64,000 nt of DNA from Marchantia polymorpha subsp. ruderalis (lineage: Eukaryota; Streptophyta; Marchantiopsida; Marchantiales; Marchantiaceae): positions 18,310,001 through 18,374,000 of the forward strand of contig AP031357.1 of NCBI GenBank assembly GCA_037833965.1, in the 5' to 3' direction. The notes beneath the pieces were generated by a model. That model was not told the DNA's origin. It ran no database searches and saw only the letters and a list, made by a program, of their open reading frames with translations. Shown piece by piece: positions 26,922 through 38,847 of the stretch (positions within the stretch are counted from its first letter, which is position 1; each line of letters starts with the position of its first letter). The position numbers and the translations under genes were made by a program.

Positions 26922-29900
26922 TAAAACCGTAGAACATGGAGTTCGGAAAGGCGAGAGAGACGACGGGAAACGGGCTCACATTACTCATGTCGCGTAATTG
27001 CATCGGTTCGTTCCTTTCCTTTCATCTGAACATCGCCAAATCAAACGAAATGGTGAGCAAGCTATGGAACCCATCGTAGACTGACGTAGAGTACAAAGCG
27101 GAGGCAGCCAAGTGACGAAAGCCAAGCTGGCGTCAGGTCAGCGAGCAGGATGAGGTATTGGATCTCAGTTATTATGTTACTTGGCACCCCGCTATGAATA
27201 AATATATAAATATCATAGTTGTTGGTGGAAGAATCTTCTTTAGTTTGGACCACGTTGCATAGAAAGGGCTCGAGTGAATAGCCAAAACGATGGGAAGACG
27301 ACCATGTTGCAGCCTCTTACTTTCTTCTGGGCGGGCGGGACAGAGCTTCGAAATCTCGAATGGCCGTGGGATGTTTGTCCACCTTGGAATAAGACATATA
27401 TTCTGTTAGTTGCACCAGGAACACCGAACAACATATTCAATTTATGACGTCCTCTACATGGAAAAGTTCTAGCAAGAAAACTTCTCGACTTCATCGGTCT
27501 CTCTATGTCTAGTGTGATATTCAAGGTATTAATGCTATTGTCCACGACCGGGATTTTCTTTTTTCTTTTTTCTGATTGCCCTTTGTTCATATGCTTCCGG
27601 TCTTGGTAAGCTTGGGGTTTGTGTGGAATCTAAATTTCACTTTTTCCTTTCCCGAAAGGAAAAGATCATAAGGGCCTGCCTGCCCCATAGTTCGCTGCTA
27701 GTATTATATCTGATTACTTTTGCCTGCTAGTGATCCACTGCTGAACGATGTACAGTTATCCAGAACCTACTTCTAGTCTCTCACTTATAATTGCCCTCGG
27801 ACCTCTATCACTGCAACTCTGGGATTCGTATATGATTCATTGGTAGCATGCTGTAGTTGCAGTGTTTGTTATTCTCACACTGAACACCTTTTCACCATCG
27901 ACTGTGTGCTCAACAAATGGACGAGTACTCGTAGAACAAACAAATTCGTGCTATGTCACGAGGTACGGTGATGATGTCTGGAGTGAAAACTCCTCAGATC
28001 GAAAAGGAGTGCTTTCCGCCGGGAAATTGCACCCATCCATATGTGATCACGTATGGGGCCACGACTGCCGAATGCAACCTTACAAAACATGGACATCGGA
28101 TGATTTCTATCCATCATCTTTTTTGATCTGTACCCCGCTATAGATGTTCCTTCGAATGTCTATCGTGTTGCGCGCGGTTCACTGGCCAGATCAAACAAAG
28201 AAGCTCCTTCCACGAAAAGAAACTCGATCTCTATTTCACTCTAGGGTATCGGCCTCCTTTCCTTGTTGGTCGACAGTTCGGAACTAGGTCAGCAGAGTAT
28301 CTTCATTATCTTCCTCCGATCGATCCATGAAAATGACATTCTCAATTGGAGTGAGATGTACTTGCTCTGCAAGTTGTTTCTTCTGCTATTGGCTCGGCAC
28401 TTGTACCCATGCATGCATCATCTACTTCAAGGGTTTCGAACTTGCCTGTTCAGGATGTCCACTCAAAAGACTCGCGAGAACGTTAGACACGAAGACGACC
28501 GGCCATGAAATTCGCGCAGAGCCTGCTTTTTCTGCGAATTCTGTTCACCACAAAGAGACCACAAGAGGCATGAAATAAAGTGCAGGAAGATCGATCAATG
28601 CCAGGAGCACCAAGATACCCTTCCGGTGAATCCTGTCTGGGAAAAGCTCGACCCGTGATCAATGACCGACTCTGGCCACGGGCATATTCAGCCTGCGTAA
28701 TGTCAGGTGTGTAAGAGTGTCCCTTCTGCTACGAGGAATGCCTTCTCCCCGTACAGAAAGAAAGATTCTGCTCGGGAGAGCGGCACGAAAGCCTCGCGCT
28801 CGCCCTCGAGCCTTCGTTACAAGAGCATCCGGTCGAGAGGAGCGCCCCTGCGGAACGAGGACCAGAAAGGGGCGTAGGGCGAGAGTACGTCCTGACAGCT
28901 AGGCCGAGGTAGCGACCACGTCAGCGCGTATAATGACGACGTGTGTTGACACGTGCCGACATCCCACAACATTCTTATCCACGCTGGTCCTGACGTCCGA
29001 GCGAGTGTTTTCCGCCATCGTCAAGCCTCCAACAGATCCACTAACGCAGTTCCCGGTCATCGACAGGCATAGCGATCGCTCCCGTGCAGTACAGGACACG
29101 GTTGCTCAGCGGGGGAGGCGCGCCAGGTCCGCCACCCACGAGAAGCGTCCCATGTCCACCGAGTACGAGAGCGACCTCCCGGCCACGTGAACGCCTGCGA
29201 TTGCCTCGCGCTAGACCGTCAGATTTCCACGTCCTCGCGCGACGACGAAACCGAGCTATCTCTCGATCCGAAATGGCGGCGCGGCTCACCGCAGTAGTGC
29301 CAACTGCGGAGCTCACCGAGACAGACAGCCAACGGTTTGCAGGTGAGCCCATTCATGGGAGGGTGTCCAGGACTGGGCCCGGCTGGGGCACTGGAGTCTG
29401 GACTGACCGCGGTGAAAGAGGTGGTTGGGAGGATGTCGTGGTGGTGGTGGTGGTGGTCGTCGTCGTCGACGCAGGGGGCGCGGGGGCGCGGACCTGGCGC
29501 AGGCGACGCACGAGCAACCCATCGCAGCAGAGGACGAGGAGGACGAGGACGACGGGGCGAGGCGCATAAAGAAGGCCCGCCTCCTCAGGGGCGAGAAATT
29601 CTCTTCGCTTTCCCTCGAAAAGTTTATGCCGATCCGTAAGACATGGCTGTCATTGGCTTTGTCCATCTTGCTTAAAGGCTGAGGAGATCGAAGGAGATTT
29701 GTGGTGTGGCTCCGAGCACGGCCTCTTTCGTCGCTCTGAAGTGTCTTTCCAGTGGCTTTGTCGTTCTGTCTGCGTGCTGCCGAGGTGAGTGAGGCTGGAA
29801 CGCTGGTCGTGTTATTAAATTGCGTCTGTACTCTAGACTTTTGCCCCGGCATATGCTCCGAGGCTTCGAGCGTCAGAGTTGTTGTAGCTTTTGGAATTCC

Positions 29901-30937
29901 TCGATAATAATTGAGCGAGCTGGACGGGAGACATACTCCTCGTGTCTGTGCGATCCCGGATTCGGGTTGGCTGTGGACGACTGCCGGAGTTTGACTTGGA
30001 GTCCGGAAGAATGCCAGCTGAGCATGCGATGATCTAGGAAGGAGGACGACTTTAAAAAGGTGGCCTATTCAAGAGGTTTAATCCCCGTTACTTTTGAGTT
30101 TAGCTTTCTCGGAAAATTAAAGGCGGAATTTCTTCTCACTGCAGGAGTGGAAGTAGTGGAAGTGACTTCTTCCGTTTAGCTGTAAACACATCTACCCACA
30201 CTCTGACAAAGTGGAGTATGGCTGCCGAAAATTCTGACATTCCCTTGCTTCAGAAGCGTGAATTTCATCAATTTGAAGGCTCGGTCCTTACTATTGTGGC
30301 GATTGTTGTAATGCGAGGGACGTCTTGTTCCTGTCTGCTCATGTGCGATCGTGATTTTGAATGAATCTTTAGAAATGCACATTTTGCATCAAGTACTGAG
30401 CTGGATCAGTCATCGCGTAGGGGTCAACTTTCCAATCTTAAGACAAGATCTACGAGTTCTGGCTGTGCTTGGTGCTGTTCAGAGAGACTCCAAACATAGC
30501 ACTGTCGCACCTACCTAAAATCTGAGAATTCGAAACTCTTGACGCTCAGCAGAGAGTTGTGTGTGGAGAGTGATTTTGCTGCAGAGAGATCCAATGTCAG
30601 GTTAAAGTTGGATGGAAAAAGTCTGAGCTCTCAGTGGTCCTGGAATGGACTCTCTAGCATCTGATGGACCTGTTGATTGCTCAATTTCAGGAATTAATCG
30701 GATTTCTGTCTGCAGAATCAGGACAAAACGTACGCTCAGCCATTCATTGAAGAGGTGCATAGAGTTGAACCTGCAATTCACGTGAACGGGTGTCAATCTC
30801 TTCAAGAGCGTAAGCCGAGTATCGTTATTCACTGCTGTAACCTAGAGCTCGTGATGACTCTAAGATGAGCTCGTAATGCCTGTCTTCCCTCACTCTAAAT
30901 TTGAACAACATTCGAAGCCCAGCTTGAAGCCGCCTTA
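26922..30937. other. GC-richer region without a confirmed gene
   Basis: Composition here is near-even GC, unlike the AT-rich flanks. Open frames overlap on both strands and none has a domain. A possible coding stretch with an acidic run (AAEDEEDEDDGARRIKKARL) lies at about 29480-29635 (+) before a GTAAGA donor-like site, but no gene model could be completed. A GTG/GTC microsatellite is at 29436-29470. Upstream sequence of MCCB occupies the right end. Confidence 0.4.
29436..29470 (+). repeat. Trinucleotide microsatellite (GTG)n then (CGT)n
   Basis: Six or more GTG units run directly into CGT units within a GC-rich island. The tract produces spurious homopolymeric Val, Trp/Gly or Arg runs on the + strand and Ser on the - strand. 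Confidence 0.9.
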
Positions 30938-33900
30938 ATGGGAAGGGCCGTGGCCAACCGGAGCATCAGTACAGCTTCCCTCCTCCGGAGGGGATACGAC
31001 CGATGGAAGATAGAAATAGCGAGGTCAGCAGCTTGGTCGTCTGCGACAGATTCTCTCTGCAGGCGGAAACCGCTGTTTGATGTCAGAGGTGTTACCAATT
31101 TCACGAACTCCTCGTCTCAGAAGTCCTGTAGGGGTGTATTACAGCCCGAATGCGATTTACAAGCAGCAACGAGCGGGAGTATAGGGTTTAGCCATATAAA
31201 AGTAACGCGAACTGCAGGCCTTAAAACTGATGGAAGGCCTTCTTTCAACCCGAGTTGCGCTATGAGAGATGATGGTTTTACAGGAAGGCAAACTGAACGA
31301 CTGAGAATAGGTGGAACGCCAACAACGCAGTTACGCAAACATGGAGCTGCCTTAAGAACGGTCAGGAATTTTGTTTCGTTAGATTACGGCATGAATGTAC
31401 TCAAAGACAGCGTAGACACGCAGAGTCAAAGTTTTAAGACAAATTTGAAGGCGATGGAGGAGCTGCTTGTGGAGCTACGACAGCACGTGGAGAAGGTATG
31501 GCCTCAGACTATCCGTAGCGAGCGTAGAAACGAGTGACTTATAAGGAAATGTTGAGAAAGGTCTAGGGTACTCCGAGTCTTTCAGGAATTGGATTTGAGA
31601 TCATTTAATTTGAATCGGCTTCCCTACCACACCACATATCCTTGGTCTAGAAGAAGCTATGGAGCTCATGTGTCTCTTTCAAAGATGTCCTTTTTTTGAT
31701 CTCCAGGTTCGGCTCGGAGGAGGTACCAAAGCCGTTGAGAGACATAAATCAAGGAATAAGTTTCTGCCGAGGGAGCGCATTGACAACCTTCTTGATCCTG
31801 GCGCTCCTTTTCTTGAACTTTCACAGGTACTGGTTTCACAAACCTTAGAGATGCATACTTCTTTTGCGCTGAATCTATGGGCCTTCTACCTTGCTATAAC
31901 CACTTCATTCAAGTCTTACCGATCAATTTGGTATTGGCACAGCTTGCAGGACACGAATTATACGATGAGCCCCTTCCCAGTGGAGGGATCGTGACAGGGA
32001 TCGGCCCAATTCATGGACGTCTCTGTATGCTCGTTGCCAATGATCCTACTGTGAAAGGTGGAACCTATTATCCTATCACAGTGAAGAAACATCTCCGAGC
32101 CCAAGAGATTGCAGCTCAAAACCACCTTCCCTGTATATACCTTGTGGACAGTGGTGGAGCGAATCTTCCTAGACAAGCTGAGGTCTTTCCAGATAGGGAT
32201 CATTTCGGCAGGATATTTTTTAACCAAGCTCAAATGTCGGAGGCAGGAATTCCCCAGATTGCTTTGGTTCTTGGATCTTGCACAGCAGGTGGAGCATATG
32301 TTCCAGCCATGGCGGATGAAAGTGTCATTGTGAAAGGCAATGGCACGATATTTCTTGCCGGTCCACCCCTGGTGAAGGTTGTTACGAACAGCCTTATTCG
32401 GGTGCAAAGCGCCACTGCTGAATGCTAGACATCTCGAGTAGAGTTTCAGACGCCGAGTCTTCAGAGTCGGTAGTCCTAGCAAGATTTGTTTGAAGACTAT
32501 TGAAGAACTGCACAATGCGTGTTCTGAACTCGCTGTTAACATTAATGTCGTGTTCTTTATGCGCTCAAGGTGTTTTGAAAACATTCTATTTCCAATTCCA
32601 TATTCGATAAGTACTATCCTTTCGTGGGAGAATCCTTTGAATTTAGGAATTTTTAAAGGAATCACAATCTTCTGAAGGCCTGTCAAATGATTCTTTTGTA
32701 CAGGCTGCCACTGGGGAAGTAGTCAGTGCAGAAGACTTGGGAGGTGCGACGCTGCATTGTTCAGTCTCAGGAGTTTCTGACTACTTCGCAAACGGTAGTG
32801 TCCCATTGTCTTGCCTACCAATATTGCTTCTTTTTTTCCTCTGATTGCGTCAGAGGTTTATAGATCATGAAGGCCGTCAACCGACGTCCGTCCAAACATC
32901 AAATTCTGAGTGTATATTTTATATTCGCAATTTTGCTTTTTTCACGAACACTCGAGGTTTCGCCAAGCGGGCAATGGCGGATTTTCCGGACTTCCTGCTC
33001 GGATAGGAGTAGGCGCATTGTCTTATCCAGATTTTACCCTTCAGGCCCTTATATACTCAATCTCTTTCAAGAGTAGTCAAGGACGAAGAAAGGTTATACG
33101 TCTAGGCTAATTGCTCAACGTGTCACGTCATAAAGGCAGGAGTAAACGTCCGCTCATCTGGCATGTTGCTCGCCTTTTCCACGAAGCGTTTGTCTACATT
33201 ACTTTACTTAGAAAATGTCAGGTCTCGTCCAGGACTGTTTCGAGTTTCAGGCTTTTCCCCAGATACGTGTATGATAAGTAAGGATAAAAGTTTGCTGAGG
33301 AATCTTGTGTAGCTTTAGTAACACTTATGCTTGCCTTTGATGTCAGATGAAATGCATGCTCTAGCTACAGGGAGGAAGATTGTGAGAAACTTGCATCATG
33401 CTGGCATTACCAAGCAAGCTATGGTTAATTCAGCAGAAGCAACAGTTAGGGAACCTCTATATCCACCCGAGGGTTTGCGCGGCATTATTCCAGCAGACAG
33501 ACGACAGAGCTATGACATCCGATCAGTCATCGCGCACCTCGTGGACGGAAGTGAATTTGACGAATTCAAAAAGCTCTATGGACCGGTAAGAAGTCATCTC
33601 TTTGGTACAATATAATTACTGTATGGTCATGGTCACTGAAGTAAATTCTGGGAGGATATACTACGATGGTTGTAGTTGTTAGCGCCCTTGGACGCTTACA
33701 GCTATAAGCCAAACTAAAAGCTGTTACTTATTTACTCAGGCCGTACTGTCTGTGGTGGTGGAATCCTTCACAGGTCTCGCTTACTACCTGTATTTCGTGT
33801 TCAAGTTTCAGCCAGAAACATTAGGCCAATAATCCACGAAATACCTGTTTGAAAATGCTTCATCAAAAGGTTTTGTGATAATATCGGTTTCTTCGAACAG

Positions 33901-35482
33901 AACAACTGGCATCTTGGTAGGGTGGATGCGGAATTCATAGAAATCTAAGTTGATAACTGTTAAACCTGAACACTGTTGTAATTGTTGTATTCTTGCAATG
34001 ATGTAATGGCACAATGAGTGCAGCTGCCGATGAATTGTGCTGAGTTTGTGATTAGTTTCTTACACCTTCAGTGCCTTTGTTGAAAGACCTTGGTGACAGG
34101 CTTTGCAAGAATTAATGGGCAACCTGTTGGTATTGTCGGCAATAATGGTATATTATTTACGGAATCAGCTCTCAAAGGAGCTCATTTCATACAACTTTGC
34201 GCTCAACGACACATTCCACTAATCTTTCTTCAGAACATTACGGGATTTATGGTAGGTTACTCCCAAACTTCCGATGTCTCAGTAGGCTGTTCAAGTTGTA
34301 TCTACTTTATCTCTTATCACTTGCAACTAGATATTCAAGGGTTACTCAGCGCTAACTGGACTAGGCTGTTCTGATTCAAGTCCAAGGCTTTGCAGTTGCC
34401 TTGACAAGGTGACCCATTCTGTCACGGGTTGGCACGCACTGATAGTTTTGACATATGTCCCAGGTTTCTTGGAAGTGTACTGCGATGTATGCTCACATCT
34501 TTGTGTCATAACTCTCAGGTTGGTTCTAGAGCAGAAGCCAGTGGTATAGCTAAAGCAGGAGCCAAGATGGTGATGGCTGTTGCATGTGCGAAGGTACTGT
34601 ACTCCGCCTTTTCTGTTACACGTCAAGTTTGTTCACATACCTCCACTTTGTCTGTTCCTTGCCTGTCAGAACGGCGTGTTCTTCATTGACAATCGTATCT
34701 TAGCAGGTTCCGAAGATAACCATTGTCGTGGGAGGAAGTTATGGAGCTGGAAATTATGGGATGTGCGGTCGAGCGTACAGTCCAAACTTTCTTTTTCTCT
34801 GGCCCAACGCTCGTATATCTGTTATGGGAGGGGCACAGGTTGGTCCCAGTGTCTCGAAGTTATTTGTTGTGTTTTCTCCTGATAAAGTTGAAGCTAAAGA
34901 GACACAGTGAGGCTGCAACTTTGGCAGGGAAAAGGAAGATACCTCTAATTCGTTGCATCTCTCCATGCAACTTGTCCTGAATCTTGGTTTTTTTTTCTGA
35001 ACATTCTTATGGTCTGGACAGGCTGCTGGTGTTTTGGCCCAGGTTGAGAGCGACAAGAGGAAACGGGAGGGCAAAGTTGTGAGTTTGTTCATCCATTATT
35101 TGGCTTTCTTTATCTTGGTTGTTTAGATGGCTGCTCTACGTAGGACTTAAGATTCTGTCGACGAGTTGAATGTGAGCAAGAGCTAGATCACTTCATCCTT
35201 TGTTAGTTCCCAAAAGCGAAATAGTATCCATGGGTTAGAAATCTATCTGAAAAATTTTTTCGTGCCAAAATTTTACAGTGGAACAGTGACGAAGAGGAGG
35301 CTTTCAAGGATAAAGTTGTAGCCGCATATGAGCGAGAGGGCAACCCTTATTACGCAAGTGCGAGGCTTTGGGACGATGGCATTATAGATCCGGCGGATAC
35401 CCGTCAAGTCTTGTCCCTATGTCTCTCTGCCTCAACTAAAACTGCTCCTCAAGTCTCCAGTTACGGAGTCTTCCGCATGTAG
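30938..35482 (+). CDS. MCCB: 3-methylcrotonyl-CoA carboxylase, beta (carboxyltransferase) subunit, mitochondrial
   Basis: Ten exons give 691 residues: 30938-31495, 31707-31826, 31943-32377, 32704-32794, 33347-33585, 34087-34251, 34519-34593, 34707-34838, 35022-35078 and 35279-35482 (TAG). Borders are GT-AG and phases agree. The biotin-dependent carboxyltransferase domain shows [53 protein letters not shown], the acyl-CoA loop [34 protein letters not shown] and the end [19 protein letters not shown]. With the biotin-carrying alpha subunit it carboxylates 3-methylcrotonyl-CoA in mitochondrial leucine breakdown. The N-terminus is Arg/Ser-rich with few acidic residues, as expected for a targeting peptide, and is about 100 residues longer than I expect for plant MCCB, so the true start could be further in. 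Family identity is certain; the start is less so. Confidence 0.96.
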
Positions 35483-36947
35483 AAAGGAAGTCAAATTAAT
35501 TCCGATGAGGCTAGTTTTCGGTTTTCAGGTTCTGAAGATGAACTGGGTTTAGTACTAGAGAAATTGTATATACCAGCGATATCTGATTCAGCTATTGAGT
35601 TTCATCGGTAGCTCTAACTGGCCCTCGCGTATCTAGTAATGGACAGACCAGGCACAGACTGGGCGACTGTCTTTCTGGAACTGAATTACGAAGCCTCAAA
35701 GAAGATACGCAACAATCCATGACAGAAATTGTACATAGCAGCCGTGTCTGTCTGTGTACTGTAAAGGTAGGATCCTCTATGTAGAAGACGATTGTAGGGA
35801 GTTTGTGCAGTACTTCGAGCATTCACCTATCTTCACACGCTGATGACGGTGATAAAATTTAGTAAAAGCAGGAATGATTTTAAACATACATGATATTGAA
35901 CATCTCATTTTGTTTTAATTTGTTTGGGAAAGGTTGATATTTCCCGAACTGCATTAAGTTCTAGTTGTATGCGTAATGTTTATCTATCGTGTGTTAGAAT
36001 TAGCTGACTGTTATGAGAACAGTGAATTTAATTCTCACTAAAATGTAATGAAGATGTATTGAGTATGTATACAGTACGTAAGATCACAGCAATATCGTAA
36101 TGCCGTAGAATAGATTATTTAACCTCCTCCCTCTAACTCATGCGTGGACTGTGCAGATATGAATTGGCACTATGGAAAAAAAGAAGAAATTGGAATTGAG
36201 GCAAAGGTTATGATTAGTCCAATTTGTTTCTGATTGTGATGATGCCAAAGAGGATATATTCAACTCGGATGGAGGTTAGTGAGTTGCGTACAAGGTATTC
36301 GATTACAGCTTCGTTGCCCAGGTTATTACCTACTCTCTTCCACAAAGAGTAATACAAAAAAAAAAAATTGCAACAAGACGGCAGATTTGGGGAAGGCGTA
36401 TTATTTCAGAATTAGGTGGTTGACATGGTCAACTGTCCAAGCTCGATCCTTTACCTGGGACATTGTTATATGCTCATTGACTATGCAAATGTTCTTCGTT
36501 TGAGTATAGTTAATTCAAATTTACACTGACAATCTAAATCACCATAAAGTACATACACCATTCTTCCATATAATCAATCACACATGAAATATGACAATCA
36601 CAAACAAAAAAAGTACACCATTTGGAAGATAATTATAACTGCTCTGCGACATAACAAACCACTTGCAACACCGTAAGGTTCATAGTACACATAACACTGA
36701 CGTTCAAAGCGACCCCCGTCAAGAAGTCAAATCCTCAAAATGATTCTCAATTTATTCTTGCTACTGTACACGGTCACTAACTTTGCTGGCACATGAACCT
36801 CGACTAGAGAATATTCCAGAGCATGCTGAGATAAATTGATCAATCTCACCCCAGCGAATAAATTATGAAATTTTTTTTAAACTAATCGGGCTTGCATGGG
36901 GTGACAGGAGGAAGAAAAACTGGATGTTATTGGCGTCGAATCTAAAT
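35483..36947. other. Convergent intergenic region between MCCB and LigB-type genes
   Basis: This AT-rich spacer separates two genes transcribed towards each other, so it should hold both 3' untranslated regions and their polyadenylation sites. TTTATT (AATAAA on the minus strand) occurs shortly downstream of the LigB stop, near 36855. No coding sequence is visible. Confidence 0.6.
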
Positions 36948-38847
36948 CTACTCAGCTGCAGTAACAGGATGGAAGGCAAAGCAAGCCATGGAAAATGTTC
37001 CGAGCTCCCAGCTATGGTGAATTGTCTCCGAATTGCAATCCTTTCCAGCTGCACCGAGGGCAACAATGAGTGGCAGAAAATGCTCTGGGGTCGGGTGAGA
37101 CTTGCGAGCATAGGGAGCTTTCTCCATAAATTTACATACGTCCTCATACCTGTAAGCAAAGAATCAGTGTGGGTTAGCCCGACAATTCTTCGATATGAAC
37201 ATCACACCAGTTCCAAAGGACTAATAAACAACAAACGGCAAAACTAATCTTGTACGACAGCCGTTCATATGTTTGGCTAAACGATCTAACTTCCCCCTAC
37301 TTTTCGCAAATAAACAAATCAGCATCTCGATTGTTTGATCTAATTGACCAATCCTCGTTAGTTAAATCACAGGAAGCACAGGAACCTTTGGTGGATGGTA
37401 GTTTTTGATTTAGCAAGCCAAAACGGGAGAAATACTTGTTCAGCTCTGAACTTATAAGGCATAAGTGAGCCTAGAAAATCCCACGTTTTCCACTCTTTTG
37501 ATGAATGTCATGGGTAAGAATTAAAATGGATAGATTTGCAGCACCCCATCGACCCCCAACCTCCCTCCCTCATATTTGATTCGTCCTGTAACTCACTGAT
37601 TCCTGTCACTGACATTTATGTGTTTATGTTTTGGTCGAGTATGTAGCTGACTCAATCACCAGCTTCTACTAAAACTTTTTTTTTCACCCAATTCGCTCAA
37701 GCATCTCTCTAAGAGTTCTAGACGTGATATCTAGATTATTACTCAGGCTCTGTAATGAATGCAGTGAAGCAAGATTGCTGAACTAACGAGGAATCCATGT
37801 TTACAGAAGCAGGAGCTGCCTGAAGAGTGGATAAGAACTTACTTTTTGTTCATGAGAGAATCGGAAAGCCAAGTGTCAAAAGCCTGAGCCCAACCAACAG
37901 GAGGACCAGAATGGTAACGATCCACTTCGCGCAGATTGTGTGTGGTTTGACCCATACCCATGATGACAACGCCTTCGTCCTTCAGAGGCGCAAGTGCCTG
38001 TCCCAGGGCATAGTGCCAGGCTCCATCTTTCCGACTCGATACTGATAACTGGAGAACAGGAACATCTCTGTCGGGATACATTAGAAGCATAGGGACCCAC
38101 GACCCATGATCCAGCCCTCTCCTCGAATCCATCCTTGAACCGTCAAATCCTGCTGCTGTCAACAACTCGACCACTCTCCTCGCAACAGCAGGGCTTCCGG
38201 GGGCGTCGTACTTGATCTGCTCAGGCAAGAAGCCAAAGTGAGACTCATCCTCCGTCATACTCACTGTCAAACTATGCACTGAAGATGCACGAGAAGGAGG
38301 ACTGCAGTTTTAATCTGCACTGACTTCCCTTTCTTCCGATGCTCCGGGTTCAATTGGACGACTCATCAGCAAACATGACATGTGTGACCTAACATTCAGT
38401 GATCTTCACACATAATCTCAAAGTCCAGCCACGAGGTTCCCTACTACGAATGTGCTTTGATCTAGGACCTGCTGGTAGAAATCTCATTGCGGGCATAAGA
38501 TCTTCATACTCGTGGAAAAAACCATCACTTCTATATCACAGAAGCTTGTACATGATTAGTAGGCATGACCATGAGGACTGTCAGAGGCCTGAGAGGGAGA
38601 GGCTTACCTTATAGAGCTCCCTTGGAAATCCTCCGAAGTCATAAATTGTGTCTTGTTTAGCCATACTACTGACTGTTGGAGCGGAAGTGTCCCAATGAGC
38701 AGAGATGGCCAGAATTGCCTTGGGCCGCTCGACGGTCTGGGGGAACTTTTTGAAGAAGGCGCGTAAGGGCATGTCGCCACTTATCTCAGGCATCAAAAGC
38801 ATGGGACTCGCATGGGACATGAAGTAAGTAGTTCCATCTGTTGCCAT
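36948..38847 (-). CDS. LigB: LigB-type extradiol ring-cleavage dioxygenase (4,5-DOPA dioxygenase-like), 271 residues
   Basis: Three exons on the minus strand, 38847-38608, 38216-37843 and 37149-36948 (TAG), join with phases 0 and 2 at GT-AG borders. The product matches plant LigB along its length: FMSHASPMLL near the start, AILAISAHWDTSAPTV, YDFGGFPRELYK, YDAPGSPAVARRVVELL, RGLDHGSWVPMLLMYP, LQLSVS, ALAPLKDEGVVIMGMG, THNLREVD, and the end HPTPEHFLPLIVALGAAG with HHSWELGTFSM. His and Glu residues expected to bind the metal are present (SHAS, SAHWD, GLDHGSW, HPTPEH). The family opens catecholic rings using O2 and Fe or Zn; related enzymes make betalamic acid in Caryophyllales, but the substrate in other plants is unclear. 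The ATG at 38847 (GCAATGG) is the first in frame after an upstream stop. Length agrees with the family (about 270). Confidence 0.93.

Noticed and set aside
29084-29569. 161-codon plus frame with a poly-Val run
   Set aside because: Same microsatellite artefact; Arg/Pro-rich composition reflects high GC.
29313-29852. 179-codon minus frame with a poly-Ser run
   Set aside because: The Ser run is the antisense of the GTG/CGT microsatellite; no domain, and other frames overlap it.
31958-32686. 242-codon minus frame over MCCB
   Set aside because: Antisense shadow of MCCB exon 3 and the following intron.
36863-37159. 98-codon minus frame at the LigB 3' end
   Set aside because: It is in a different frame from the LigB exon 36948-37149, whose residues match the family.
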